Shown: piece by piece, positions 10,345-20,639 of the stretch
Position numbering within the stretch: the first letter of the stretch is position 1
Layout: every line of letters starts with the position of its first letter
Assembly: GCA_030762935.1 (NCBI GenBank)
Contig: CM060897.1
Span: 108,094,176 to 108,158,175 of the forward strand
DNA length: 64,000 nt
Direction: 5' to 3'
Source: Hymenopus coronatus
Lineage: Eukaryota > Arthropoda > Insecta > Mantodea > Hymenopodidae
The notes under the pieces: generated by a model
Databases searched by the model: none
What the model saw: the letters and a program-made list of their open reading frames with translations, nothing else
What the model was told of the DNA's origin: nothing
Made by a program: the position numbers and the translations under genes

Positions 10345-10490
10345 GGTTCTTTTTAGTTTCTCTACTTAGTACACAATTAGAGAAGGTATTAGAATTCACC
10401 AAAGAATTCTATACCGAGATTACATTGGAAATGCATGCATTAGGCTCCTGTATCCAAAAAAATAATTCAAAAATATCTATGTGTATGTAA
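10345..10490 (-). mobile_element. HR fragment, palindrome end
   Basis: Contains TTTCTCTACTTAGTACACAA, the ACCGAGATTACATTGGAAAT block and CTCCTGTATCCAAAAAAATA in reverse orientation. An S-J SINE follows, after which a further HR piece in the same orientation begins at 10711, so the two may be one broken copy. Confidence 0.7.
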
Positions 10491-10494
10491 GATG

Positions 10495-10710
10495 TGATCA
10501 GCGCCTCGAGTCTCTCCTGGTCGGTTGATGCGGTCTGGTCGATCTGGAGCCGCTACTTCTCAATTGCCCCCTCCCCCTGGGACCTCACGAGACTGTGAGT
10601 ACCCCGGACCAGGTCTCCCAGCGGGGGAAAATTTCCCACGCCGGTACCGAGAATCGAACTCAGGTCTTCCGCTTGGCAAGCAGTCGCGCTAAAGAGACTA
10701 CACCGTACCC
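10495..10710 (-). mobile_element. S-J SINE copy 1
   Basis: The minus strand reads TACGGTGTAGTCTCTTTAGC (A-box region), GACCTGAGTTCGATTCTCGG (B box), then TTTCCCCCGCTGGGAGACCT and GGTCCGGGGTACTCACAGTC. The GC-rich body stands out from the AT-rich surroundings. A second copy in the other orientation is at 49765-49985. Confidence 0.8.
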
Positions 10711-10890
10711 ACATGACAAAATGTAGTTACGTCTTGAATTCTCTGGGAATAGTCTCCGAAGTCCTCTTCATTCTGTATGGCTTTTGTATAGTTGGTATAT
10801 CGCAAGAGGTAGACAAAAATTTACTTTACAAAAAATGTGTTCCATTCACATGACTTTCGCTACATATTCTTACAACAGATTATCCTTTTC
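10711..10890. mobile_element. HR pieces, reverse then forward
   Basis: 10711-10827 matches the reverse internal part (TTGAATTCTCTGGGAATAG, TCTTCATTCTGTATGG). At 10828 a forward 5' end begins in the AAAAAATG run: TGTGTTCCATTCACATGACT, then TTTCGCTACATATTCTTA. This is another junction located in an A-run. Confidence 0.7.
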
Positions 10891-11262
10891 TCTACTTAAG
10901 ACTGCAGTCAAGCGGTCAATTGCACAATTGTTAATACTTTACTTCGAAATTGACAGGTGAACACTCCAACACGCATGAGCATTCCTGACCCTGCTTGTCA
11001 CAGCGTGCCAAGTGATTTCAACCCCATCTCTTCTGCTTTGCTGTTTGCTATACCAATGGTGGAACACAGCTGTACGCATTACAAGATGCTTTCCACAATA
11101 GTGTGTAAAATATTCAGGGAAGAATAGGCTCTTCCAGATTTTGTAGCACACAAAGAAGTTGTAATGGAATATATCCCCCCCCCACACACACAACATAGAA
11201 TATTATTACCAAATTCAGCTTCCTCCAAATGGAGGCTACCATAAACAAAAGCATACTGAAAA
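10891..11262. other. No recognised gene
   Basis: Nothing named. A short CCCCCCC/ACACAC run lies at about 11176-11192. Confidence 0.5.
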
Positions 11263-11600
11263 AAAAAATCTAATGTGTTCATGACTTTCTCTAGCTGTTC
11301 CGAAAACAAATCTTATACTCAAAAGATTATAATCTTTTAGCTACATCATGCTAATTAAGATAAACATAAGCAGACTTAGTTTTATTACTTGTTTCCTTGT
11401 AAGAAAAGAGAAATATGCGAGTGCATAGGCTAAAACGGTAGTCAAGTCCTTTAAAAACCAGTCATTATGTGAAACAATTGAAATTTATTCTTTTCTTGCC
11501 AGGAGTAGAGAAACAAGAAGAAATACGTCTTGCCGTTCGAGAAAGGTTTAAAATTGCTACCAATAATCCGGAAATCTCGAAAACGGCTAACTCTAAATGA
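11263..11600 (+). mobile_element. HR 5' half
   Basis: Starts AAAAATCTAATGTGTTCATG and runs through GGCTAAAACGGTAGTCAAGT to AATCTCGAAAACGGCTAAC, then diverges. The 3' half is missing. Confidence 0.8.
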
Positions 11601-11811
11601 ATCGCCGCAAGCATGTACGCGCATCACTTCCGAACAACTGCACCAAATTGAACAATTTTTTTTTTTTTTTTTTCGTTATTGTCACGATAAGGTTTGTGGA
11701 AAAGAAAATGTTTAAAAATAGTACAGTAAAATATTTAAAATCTCATAATATAAATAAAAACGCGCGGAACGCATTTCAGTTAATAACTGCCAGATGGCAG
11801 TGGTACCACGG

Positions 11812-12562
11812 TTATTTGTTGCTAAATGGTCGTAGTACTGCTATATTTTCCCTCCCCATTCAATGTTAAGATAACGCACCAGTTTATCGACACAATGACG
11901 CAACCGAGCAGTGAAATTCAAATACATTTTTATATATTTACTCTCCTTTCCTTACTCCTATTGTTTAAAATAAAGAAGAAAAGCTTTCCTGGCGACGAAC
12001 AGCTAGAGTAAGTACTTATTTATTTGCCGCTAGATGGCCAAAATAGCATTTTCCCTCTCCATTCAATGTTAAGGTAACGCAACGGTTTATCGAGATAATG
12101 ATACAACGCAGCAGTGAAATTCAAATACATTTTTATGCATTAATTGTCCTTTCCTTACTCCTAATGTTTAAAATAAAGTAACTAACACCTATTATTTGCC
12201 GCTAGATGGGCGTAGTAATATTTTCCTCCCCATCCAATGTTAAGGTAACGCTACAGTTTATCGAGATGACACACCCAGCAGTGAAATTCAAATACATTTT
12301 TATGTATTAACTGTTCTTTCCTTACTCCTATCGTTTAAAATAAAGAAGCAAAGAAATTTTCCTGGCTACCTAAAATACGTACTTATTTATTTGCCACCAG
12401 ATGACCTAGGACCTACTGCTGTATTTTTCTTCCCCATTCAATGCTAAAGGAATGCACCGGTTATGCAGACAATGAACGCGAGATAACTGTGAAAATCAAA
12501 TAATTTCTTATGTATTAACTATCGTTCCCTTGGTCGCATTGTTTAAATAAAGAAATAAGTAT
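11812..12562. repeat. Four-unit tandem array, about 170-210 bp per unit
   Basis: Units start at about 11812, 12020, 12192 and 12387, each with a variant of TTATTTGCCGCTAGATGG. Within each unit come, in order, a TTTTCC..CCCCATTCAATGTTAAG block, a GTTTATCGA-GA block, CAGTGAAATTCAAATACATT, a CTTTCCTTACTCCTA block and GTTTAAAATAAAG. The last unit is the most diverged. It lies about 0.6 kb before the helicase relic. There is no coding potential. The AATAAAG in each unit resembles a polyadenylation signal, but nothing else supports transcription. Confidence 0.9.
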
Positions 12563-13155
12563 ATTTTTGTTGTAATTCTTTAAAATCTGAAAATGGCGGA
12601 TGACGGAATCCGTTTTAGGTTAACTTCCTATTGCAGATGTTGGTTATTTGACGTTATGTGGTACATGACCTAAGTAAAGAACATGAGGATACCCGCATCA
12701 CCATTACACTGCATTTGCGGTGCTCTTAATACATTTGACCAAGTAACATTTTGTGTTAAATGGAGAAATTTAATACTCAAAGCCATCATCAGATAAGAAC
12801 TCATCAATTACCCAACCAGATCTACTTACCCTTTAGTTGTGTCATTGTTAGCCTTAAAATGACTGTTTTGACAAAGGAGAAAATAAAGAAAGAGGTGGAA
12901 AACATTAAGAGTAAAGGAAAGAAGGAGATTTGGAAGAAGCAGAATGTTACTTTGTGACTTTCTCCTTAATGAAATTCATTACCTATGTCAGTGTTTACCC
13001 GCCACACTATGAAAGCGCTGCCATTACTGTTATTATACCAACGACATCTTTGCTTACCCACGCAGTTTATTGCATATGTCATCCTTTCCACAATAAATTA
13101 TGGGTGCGCTGACTTCGTCATTTTCACAATACCAGCTATATATGCCACATTGGGC
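12563..13155. other. Spacer between tandem array and helicase relic
   Basis: No recognisable coding sequence. Short open frames here (for example 12760-12957, Lys-rich) match no family I know. Confidence 0.4.
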
Positions 13156-13157
13156 TT

Positions 13158-13758
13158 TTCAGATTCAAAGGCATTATTAGACATTGGCAATGGGCAAATT
13201 CCTGTTGACACTTCTACTGGCCTTATTTCGTTTCCATCAAATTTGTATCACTTCACAACGACAAAGGAAGACTTATCCAAAATGTTCCAAATATTTGTGT
13301 AAATTACAAAAAACTATGTTAGGTTGAGCGAACGAGCCATTTTAACAGAAACTAAGAATGTAGATGATTAGAATATAAAAATTCAGAGTAAAATTGATGG
13401 ACAAATGCATTCATTTAAGTCGATCAATTCCATTACCAATCCAAAAGAAGTCGTCAATTATCTAAAACTGAATTCCTAAATTCATTGAATTTGCCAGGAT
13501 TACCGCCACACAATTTACAGCTCAAGGTTGACTTGGTGATAATTATGCTACGCAATCTCAACCAGCCTAAATTATGCAGCGGTACAAAAATGGCTGTTAA
13601 AAAAATCATGAAAATTTTGATTTCAGCTACTATAACATAGGAAAGCTCAAAGGCGAAGATATATTTATTCCAAGAATACTACTAATGTCAACTGACTTTC
13701 CTTTTGAATTTAAGCGTGTCCAGTTTCCGGCGCGCCTTGCATTCGCATGACAATACAA
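13158..13758 (+). pseudogene. PIF1-like helicase C-terminal relic (Helitron type)
   Basis: Reading across frames gives LLDIGNGQIPVDTSTG, LSERAILTETKNVDD-stop-[72 protein letters not shown] and FEFKRVQFPARLAFAMTIQ. This is the C-terminal part of the PIF1-type helicase domain carried by Helitrons and by related PIF1-like genes of arthropods (family knowledge). The LRNL..P.LCNGTR and RVQFP.RLAFAMTI blocks are the diagnostic ones. There are at least three frame changes and two stops, and homology ends just where helicase motif VI should begin. The Rep endonuclease and N-terminal helicase motifs are not seen upstream. It could be a Helitron/Helentron relic or a PIF1 retrocopy; the neighbouring repeats favour the former. 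Confidence 0.9.
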
Positions 13759-13759
13759 T

Positions 13760-14285
13760 CAGAGAGCGGTGCGATCTTTGTATCGTGGGATTCGATGACC
13801 AGCGCTATACCAACTCCCACACCAGTATGTTTTGGCGGAGAGTTCTAGCTAACTACATGTGATCTGAAATCAAGCGAGCTGTAAACAGAGGTGTGCACTC
13901 TCTCAGAGAATTGACATTTTGCCAAACTTACAAGCCAATAATTTTAAACATTCTATTGATTGAACAGCATTACTTCATTCCTTCGATTACTGGTATACAA
14001 ATGATGCATTCTGTTTGAAAATAGGACTCAAACATCCATATGCTTTAAATTTATGGCTATTAATGTGCGATCCAGAAAACAAACTATAACTTTGACATTG
14101 GCAAAAGGGACAATACGTTCCTTAACTCAAACTGTTATCACTGAACCATCATCCTGCCAATTTGTGCGGTCGAATTCTGGGACATCCTGTATATACATAT
14201 TTTCAGTTATATTTAGAAAATCAGTCAACATATAAACCTACCATACCTTACTTTCTAAATAAATACTAACTCAAAAATCTACACA
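13760..14285. other. No recognised gene
   Basis: DNA after the abrupt end of the helicase homology. A 60-codon open frame at 14053-14235 is not recognisable. Confidence 0.4.
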
Positions 14286-14291
14286 TTAGTA

Positions 14292-14448
14292 GGGCTGCTG
14301 GTCGGTGCACGTGGGACAATTCCTGTTTCTTCTTTGACTTTTGGAAAAAATGTTCATTAACAACTTTACTTATGAAATAGTGCTTAGTGCTCTTAAGGGA
14401 TCACTTGCAACTTTTAGAAATCACTGTCATTCACACTCTTCTGTATAA
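14292..14448 (+). pseudogene. Probable non-LTR retrotransposon C-terminal tail
   Basis: The first frame reads GLLVGARGTIPV from 14292. After a shift, INNFTYEIVLSALKGSLATF then RNHCHSHSSV-stop. A VGARGTIP motif followed about 20 residues later by a hydrophobic helix and a final His-rich stretch is the way the C-terminus of several animal non-LTR/R2-like polyproteins reads (from memory of the family). Only about 50 residues are present, and no reverse transcriptase or endonuclease is next to it on this strand. The reverse transcriptase at 15.0-15.7 kb is on the opposite strand, so it is not the same copy. Confidence 0.5.
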
Positions 14449-14449
14449 T

Positions 14450-14985
14450 GTATTGTGCACATTTATCATTTTTCATATGTGTATTTATGTAATATTGTTA
14501 TAATGACTTTTATTGTTAACCCTACATTTATCAATATAATTTCAGTTTATATTTATACTGTTTTGGTATGCTTTGTCATTTTGACAAACCATTAATTGTA
14601 TGGGAAGCTGTTATTTTCTTGAATAAAATATGTTCTAAGTTCGTTTTTAAATTTCTTTCCTTTGTGTAGTTTAGCAATATTGGCAATTCACCGGTTTAAT
14701 AGTAATTTAGATCGCATCCTTTGATTAATGGATCCTTACAAGTTGATTTTTCAGCTGTATTCTATCTCTGGCATGATAATTTGTAGAGCATACTATTACT
14801 TAGCCCGTAATTTTCTTTCTCTGCTGCAATAATTTTAACTTTATAAACATATAGTACCACCACTGTATGAAGTTATCACATACTACCATTGCAAGAAGTT
14901 ATCTCTAAATACATCTCTATATGAATCAGTATTTGCCAGCCCATATATACATTGTTAACATTTTTCTGTACTCGTACTAATTAGT
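14450..14985. other. AT-rich, unrecognised
   Basis: An AATAAAATATG stretch near 14620 could be an old 3' end, but no gene upstream supports this. Confidence 0.4.
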
Positions 14986-14989
14986 CATA

Positions 14990-15700
14990 TTGCAACTTCC
15001 CAATAATTCTACGCCAAAGGAAATGTAGAGTAAATGATTTCAACGTATAACGTTTGCAATATCTTTATATTTTTTTATATATTTAGTCCATATGAGCTTC
15101 CCAAGTTAACTTATCTATGAATATGGCATTATAGTTGTCGACTTTTTCAGTTTGAATATTATTTCAGAATACAAGAATATTATCATCTTTATCCCCCTGA
15201 AGATCTTAAATAGGTTCAATTTCTTTTTTTTTTTTTTGGAGTTAATTTTAAATTTATATTTAAATAGTTTACCAACAGTTTTACCGAGTGGAAGAATGCT
15301 GCCTCTAATTATTGTCTGAGGGATTTGTCAAGGTAAATAAAGTATCACCTGTATAAGATAAAACAGCATTGGTCGTATTTGGCAAGTTATTCACACATAT
15401 TAGGCTAGAAGAGGCCCCAAAACAGATCCTTGTGGTGCTCAAATTGTTATATATTTTTTTATAAAATTTAAAGTTTGTATTTTTAAGCCTATTTTATCGT
15501 TGACTTCTGTTGAACATGTTCGTTACTTAGATAAGATTTAATTATACATATTTAGAATTCTGCCTCTTCTGCCATAAAATTCTAATTGATGCCAATGACA
15601 GTATTGAATATGGGACACAGTCAAACGCCTTTGACTATATCCTTGCCTTGTCAATATTTTTCTAAAATGGTATACACAGTTATCTTCTTTTACACCACTT
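14990..15700 (-). pseudogene. Non-LTR reverse transcriptase relic
   Basis: Read right to left across frames: KAFDCVPYSIL (about 15620-15650), SYLSNEHVQQKS (about 15510-15545), APQGSVLGPLL (15410-15440), CVNNLPNTTNAVLSYTGDTL (15340-15400) and DKLTWEAHMD (about 15090-15120). This is the order fingers/palm, PQGSVLGP, the YADD catalytic site and the thumb-region FLGI..D.KLTW motif of I/Jockey-type LINE reverse transcriptases. The catalytic box reads YTGD, so the first catalytic Asp is lost. There are several stops and at least three frameshifts. No endonuclease domain is seen. The upstream half must be lost or too decayed. Confidence 0.85.
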
Positions 15701-15709
15701 CTAAACTCA

Positions 15710-15887
15710 CTACGTACTTTAGTATTTCGTTAAATAACTATTAAATATTAAACAGATACAATAGTCAATATTACTCAAGCCATCCACTGCTACCTTAACA
15801 CGGTTGCGACAGAACGTATGAAAATGTTCAACAGCATACAACGTTCCTTAAGAATCGGCGGTGGTTGTGCGCCTCTGCACAATAGCT
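15710..15887. other. Unrecognised spacer
   Basis: Could carry the more N-terminal part of the reverse transcriptase relic, but no motif is visible. Confidence 0.3.
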
Positions 15888-16204
15888 CGTTAGAGCCATT
15901 TTTGAAAGAAACAAAATGTTCAAAAAATGTTCCATGTAAAGCATAGTTTCTGGGGGGAGATTTTCTTGAGAATCTTCGTGTCGCATCCTTGGAAGATACT
16001 AAACTTAAATACCAAGTTTTGTTTTTATCGGTGTTTGCGTTGTTCGGTTATTCTGTTCGCGGTCACACACAGACTTTTATCGGATCAAGGGACCTCAAAA
16101 CACATTTCATATGAGATCTCAACATTGGATTTGTGGGTAGAATACAAAACCTTCTCTGGCTACATGTACATTGTACTTACATACGTGCTAGCGAAAGTAA
16201 AAAT
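15888..16204 (+). mobile_element. HR 3' third
   Basis: Runs from GTTAGAGCCATTTTTGAAAG through TCGTGTCGCATCCTTGGAAG to the decayed palindrome TACATGTACATTGTACTTAC and GCGAAAGTAAAAAT. The 5' two thirds are absent. Confidence 0.8.
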
Positions 16205-16209
16205 GGCGT

Positions 16210-17028
16210 CTTCATTCCTATGGAACCGCTCTTGTATAAACACACACACACACATACATACACATGTAAGCCGCTCATGAAATGTGTAGATACAAATAAA
16301 GCATTACCAATACATTTTGTAGGATACAAACTGCAGGGTCTCACAATTGATAATCCTCCTTCTAAAGGGCAGAAGCGTGTAAAGTTTACATAAATGAATA
16401 TGCACCAACAGGTTTCAGTTTAAAGCTGATAATGGCACGATAAGAAAAATGCATATAGCCAACAATGAGATGCACATCTGTTTACAGTGTGAAAGGTTAC
16501 TTCAATAGGAATATGTATGTCCCACGTTGAAAAATCAGCGGCGATCTTCATCTGTTTCAATTCGTCTCTGACGATCGGGAGCCCGGACGACATCTTTACC
16601 TGACAGTATTAGAAATTTCCATATAAATCTAATGCTGCCCGGTAAGATGTTAACAGGCGCTCCCAGTGGTGATGGTCACTTCTTTCCTTGGTCCATTCCT
16701 CTGCACAACTGCTTTTTCCAATTTCTCCCAGTTGAAGTGCAGAATCGCGATGTCTCACACCTAGGTTACCTAATATTGTGGCGCATCCAAATTCCACCGA
16801 GTTTTTCCGTTCATTATTCTTAAATATTAAAACATAATTATTTTAAAACTACATTTGATACTCAGTAAATACATGGAATACAATGAAATGTCATGCAATG
16901 CATAAAAGTCCAAAGGATACATTCATTTGCTAATACTAAATACACTTCCAAGCTTTAATTCTTCACATTATTAACCATTAAAAATAAATAGCACACAACA
17001 TTCTTGTTTCGCACAACAAAATGCTTTT
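16210..17028. other. Unrecognised, with a short (CA)n
   Basis: A CA/ACAT run lies at 16238-16266. The rest has no named similarity; short open frames are not convincing. Confidence 0.4.
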
Positions 17029-17030
17029 TA

Positions 17031-17769
17031 AATCTGATGTCACATGACTTTATCTATTCTGCAACAAACTATTCTTAATAAAAGCTTATTTATATCTTCA
17101 TGCTGGTCAAGATAAGCATTAGCAAAAATAGTTTTAGTACACATTTTCTTGTAGGTACAAGGAAATAAGGGAATACGCTAGGCCAAAGCGATAGTCAAAT
17201 CTTTTGAGCACCGGTCACTGTGTGATGTTGGAATTCCGTTTTCTTTGCATGGCCTGGATGAAAAAAAAAAATGTAAATAACTACTTCCCATTTGAATATG
17301 AGCTTCTGTATCGTAGTTTCTTACTACCTTAATTCACAAACTCGAAGAACATTTATTTCGTCAGAAATACAACTTGTAGAAAGTAACAAACATGCAGGAA
17401 AAAAAAGAGAACAATGTACATAACGAATAGTCGAATGACGAAAATCGTTCATTTGTTTCCTTGCCTACCTCATGTTGTGGCATTCGCCAGAAACTTTTGA
17501 GTAAACTAATGCTAATAATTTAAAACAATGTCACGGAATATATAACTCGGAAATGATGAGATCTACATTTTTTCCCAGTAAGTAGGTCTTTGTCTATCTT
17601 TTACGGTTTGCCAGCTGTGAAAAAGTTCTTCAGAATGAACCGGACTTCCGAGGCTCGCAGAAAATACAAGATACAACATTTTATTTGTCATGTAAATATC
17701 TTTAAATACAGGACTTAAAAGTTTGGTATAACTTTTTGACTTTTCGTTTATGTTTACACTATTCACTCA

Positions 17770-17803
<34 letters not shown>

Positions 17804-17806
17804 AAG
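17031..17806 (+). mobile_element. HR copy, 3' end lost
   Basis: Starts AATCTGATGTCACATGACTT, with the expected blocks GGGAATACGCTAGGCCAAAG, GATGAGATCTACATTTTTTC and TTCAGAATGAACCGGACTTC. It ends in a (CT)n(CA)n tract at 17765-17806, the fixed microsatellite position, and the last part with the palindrome is missing. A stretch around 17280-17510 does not match and may be an insertion. Confidence 0.75.
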
Positions 17807-17904
17807 AAGAAACAGGTATTAATAAAGCAATACAATTTAACCCATCACAGGAATAAAATGGACCTTAAAATAGGACTAGAAAGTATTCAATAATGGAATT
17901 ACAC

Positions 17905-18140
17905 AAAACAATGGCTATTCCTGTTATTTCACATGTGCAGAAACAATGACCTCACCTATTCAAAAAAACTAAATTAGAGACAAGAAATTAAATATCTCAG
18001 GTTAGTAACAGGATACACCAGACTGGACAGAAAATAGCAAAATGCAACTATTAGATATAGAAGAACTTTACACAACAATAATACAGTACAGAATAAAATG
18101 GGGACAACATTTAAAGAGAATGACTATACCCTGTCAGGGT
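17905..18140 (+). pseudogene. RTE/Jockey-like polyprotein C-terminus, part 1
   Basis: Reads QEIKYLRLVTGYTRLDRK then, after a shift, DIEELYTTIIQYRIKWGQHL and KRM. In many arthropod non-LTR polyproteins the segment after the reverse transcriptase reads EM.FLR...GYTR.DR..N..IR.EL, then Y...W..HL.RM (family knowledge), the same order and spacing. The next block expected, a PQGRR..GRPRKRW tail, is not here but appears 500 bases on, at 18640. Confidence 0.75.
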
Positions 18141-18144
18141 AATG

Positions 18145-18630
18145 AAAAAGCTGCGCAGAGCGTTGTGGGCGCAACTATTGTCCATTACGTCATTCTCCCT
18201 TCTCCGCATGTCCATGTGATATCAGACACGCATGCCCATCACGAGGCTTTTGTCAGTGGTAGGAGAGAAGGCATTGCAAGTGGCAGTGAGTGGTCACAAA
18301 AATCACAGTATACTGTTTATTGTAAGATTATATAAATTGAGAACTTTAAACAGTAATGTCGGGAGCTTCAACACCTGAGTTCTCCTCTGGTAGACCTCTT
18401 GGAGGACAGGCTCCGGAGATTGTTTACAATGTTACCTCTTACTGATACAAATACTTGTTCTCATCTAAATTCAGCCATGTAACAATGATATAGTGCGATT
18501 ACTACTCTCCCTCCATCCTCATCTATTCTGCCATCTCCGAACATCGGCCGGCTAAAGCGGGAAGAGGGGAGGAAGTTGAAGGCGTGAGTTGCGTGGACCG
18601 AAATATGGCAATGCTTTTAATTACCTTGAT
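18145..18630. mobile_element. Unidentified segment splitting the LINE relic
   Basis: About 0.5 kb that separates the two halves of one C-terminal domain. It is more GC-rich than its surroundings and contains GCGCAGAGCGTTGTGGGCGC near the left and GGCCGGCTAAAGCGGGAAG near the right. I see no terminal inverted repeat and no tRNA-like box. That it is an insertion is inferred from the broken domain only. Confidence 0.4.
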
Positions 18631-18637
18631 AGTATTA

Positions 18638-18735
18638 CTTTAGACCTCAAGGAAGACCTAAGAAAAGGTAGACAGAATTTCAGAGTCGGAATAGGCTGAC
18701 AGCCTAAACCCTGCGGGGGGAGAAGAAGACTATAA
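18638..18735 (+). pseudogene. RTE/Jockey-like polyprotein C-terminus, part 2
   Basis: Reads RPQGRPKKR-stop-TEFQSRNRLTA then a stop, followed by GCGGGGGGAGAAGAAGA. PKGRR..GRPRKRW..S....R.. followed by an A/G-rich 3' end is the usual finish of these LINE polyproteins, which fits the first half ending at 18140. A TGG-to-TAG change has removed the conserved Trp. Confidence 0.7.
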
Positions 18736-18767
18736 TGTAACATTTACCAGCATAAAGATTACATAGG

Positions 18768-19080
18768 CTGGTCCTGTAGCTCAGTCGGTGGAGCACATGC
18801 ATGCTGTGCGCAGGGTCCCGGGTTCGATTCAGGGCTGGGGGTGGTAATTTTTCACTAGCCGAGATTATTACCTATCCTCCACAGAGTCTAGAGGTATTAA
18901 TGCGAGCGTGAATATGTGCGGGATCTAAACATAAAAATTAAAACATAAATAGAAACTGAACGACAACAGTACATGAGTTAACACCATTGCTGAATAATTT
19001 CCACAGAGAACCATATAGTTAAAGGCAAGGTATAAATGTAATAATAAGATATAACATTCAAAAATATTTCAGAAATTTTC
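18768..19080 (+). mobile_element. S-D SINE copy 2, uninterrupted
   Basis: The tRNA-like head has TAGCTCAGTCGG (A box) and GGGTTCGATTCAGG (B box), then the body with TAATTTTTCACTAGCCGAGA and AGAGTCTAGAGG. The tail AAAATTAAAACATAAATAG, AACACCATTGC and TTAAAGGCAAGGTATAAATG follows. The full tail is the empty-site counterpart of the S-D copy at 5770-6910. Confidence 0.8.
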
Positions 19081-19084
19081 TTTT

Positions 19085-19340
19085 CCAATAAACAGAAATT
19101 CATAGCAATACTATATGTGTTGAGAAAGCACGCTTTACAGAAAAAAATCCTATAAAGTTAAATTCATATTTAAACTTGATGCATTTGTGTAGTACGATCC
19201 CCCTTTCTAAGACAACAGCTATTGCATGGACTGATAACTTGTGAAACAGGAAAACACACACTTTTTGTTAAATGTTTTCGTAGCATTAGTTTCCCAAATA
19301 TTCTATGTTCCAAGTTTACATTTCCCAAATACAGTAGAAG
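19085..19340. other. Unrecognised
   Basis: Nothing seen. Confidence 0.4.
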
Positions 19341-19344
19341 TAAT

Positions 19345-19480
19345 GGCCTTCCATTTAAAAATTCGATATCGAGATTTGTTGGTAATAAAAGTTTTGAGCC
19401 CTCTAAATAAAAAGTAAAAAGGAAGCATATTTATAAAAGCGTCCATGTGTATGAACAGCATTGTGCTGCAAGATACTGAA
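19345..19480 (-). mobile_element. HR fragment
   Basis: AAAATTCGATATCGAGATTT, the AGTTTTGAGCCCTCTAAATA block and GCGTCCATGTGTATGAACAG are the reverse internal blocks next to the palindrome end. Confidence 0.65.
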
Positions 19481-19484
19481 CTTG

Positions 19485-20478
19485 AATACATTTTGTATTT
19501 GCTCTTCAGACACAGACACAGCACGTATTTTTGTGTCGAATGCACAGCCTGAGCAAGTGATAAAGAAATACTATTTATTTACGATACAAGTGTGTTAAGT
19601 GTTAATAGCGCGCAATGTGTTAATTTCAAAAAGTGACGTTTGTAGCAAAATGTGCATGAATACAGGGAAAATGCCCTTATTGCATTATTTCTATGAAGAA
19701 TCAAAAAAACTAAAATCTTCTGTGATATTTTGCTGTAATAGCAAATACTTGTTAATTTTTTATTAAAAAATATATAAATAATAATTTCAATTTAATAAGC
19801 ATTGTGTTACACATTGTATTTTTTCAAGATAGATTATGCGTACGTGTTACAAAACTTGAACAAGTCGCGTCAAATTCAGTTTTACTCACTATCGTGTAAA
19901 ACATGTAATCGTGTAATTTAAAACCATAGCTTAATATACTGAACGAGTCGGAAAAGCCCAATTATCACATTCTATGGAATGCCGTGCCACTGCGGTTCTA
20001 AGCAATAATGTTAAATAGTTTATAATATACAGTCAGAGAGCAGTTTATAGTGTACAGTCAATATAGTTAACATGCTCCTAATTAAAATTACTACATGACG
20101 ACAATTTTTTTTTAAAAATTTAAAACAATGCTATTCAAATTCATTAATATCGTAAAACTGATTATTTGTCAAATGACCAGGTTTAACCCTTCTTATCTAA
20201 TTCACATAATGGGATGGAGGTTTGTTCGCTATCTTCAATGCCATGATGGGAAAGTTATTTATTATTTTGGACAGTTGGGTGTATCAAACAAGTTGCTGCT
20301 ACTGGTATTATATCACTGGATATCTCTCATCTGAGTTAAACCTTTTGGTAGTTTAGTAGGACACCTATAAATGAAATGATAAACGAGCCTGGGGTTTATA
20401 GAGTTAAAGAGTTACTGACATTCGCCTTCCCGGAAAAAAGCAAAATAACTACAGATGCGGGCTTCTAAAGAGTTGTCT
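19485..20478. other. Unrecognised AT-rich DNA
   Basis: No named similarity. Short open frames only. Confidence 0.5.
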
Positions 20479-20479
20479 A

Positions 20480-20636
20480 TCAGTTTACCATAGTCTATTA
20501 CTTTAATTCCCTCGGAAATAATTTCTGCTAATGTTTATATTGATTTGGAATACAGAAGATAGAAGAATAAAGGTTTTGTAAGAATAGTTTGCAGTAGAAT
20601 ACATATTATGTGAATGTAACAAATCAGATTTTTTCA
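20480..20636 (-). mobile_element. HR fragment, ATCTGATG end
   Basis: AATTTCTGCTAATGTTTATA, AGATAGAAGAATAAAGG and ACAAATCAGATTTTTT match the reverse of the first ~150 bases of HR. Confidence 0.7.
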
Positions 20637-20639
20637 CCG

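Noticed and set aside
14600..14640. Polyadenylation signal of a host gene
   Set aside because: AATAAA-type motifs are frequent by chance in this AT-rich DNA and no exon precedes it.
18768..18840. Functional tRNA gene at the S-D head
   Set aside because: A and B boxes are good, but the acceptor ends do not pair and the same body follows in other copies, so it is a SINE head.
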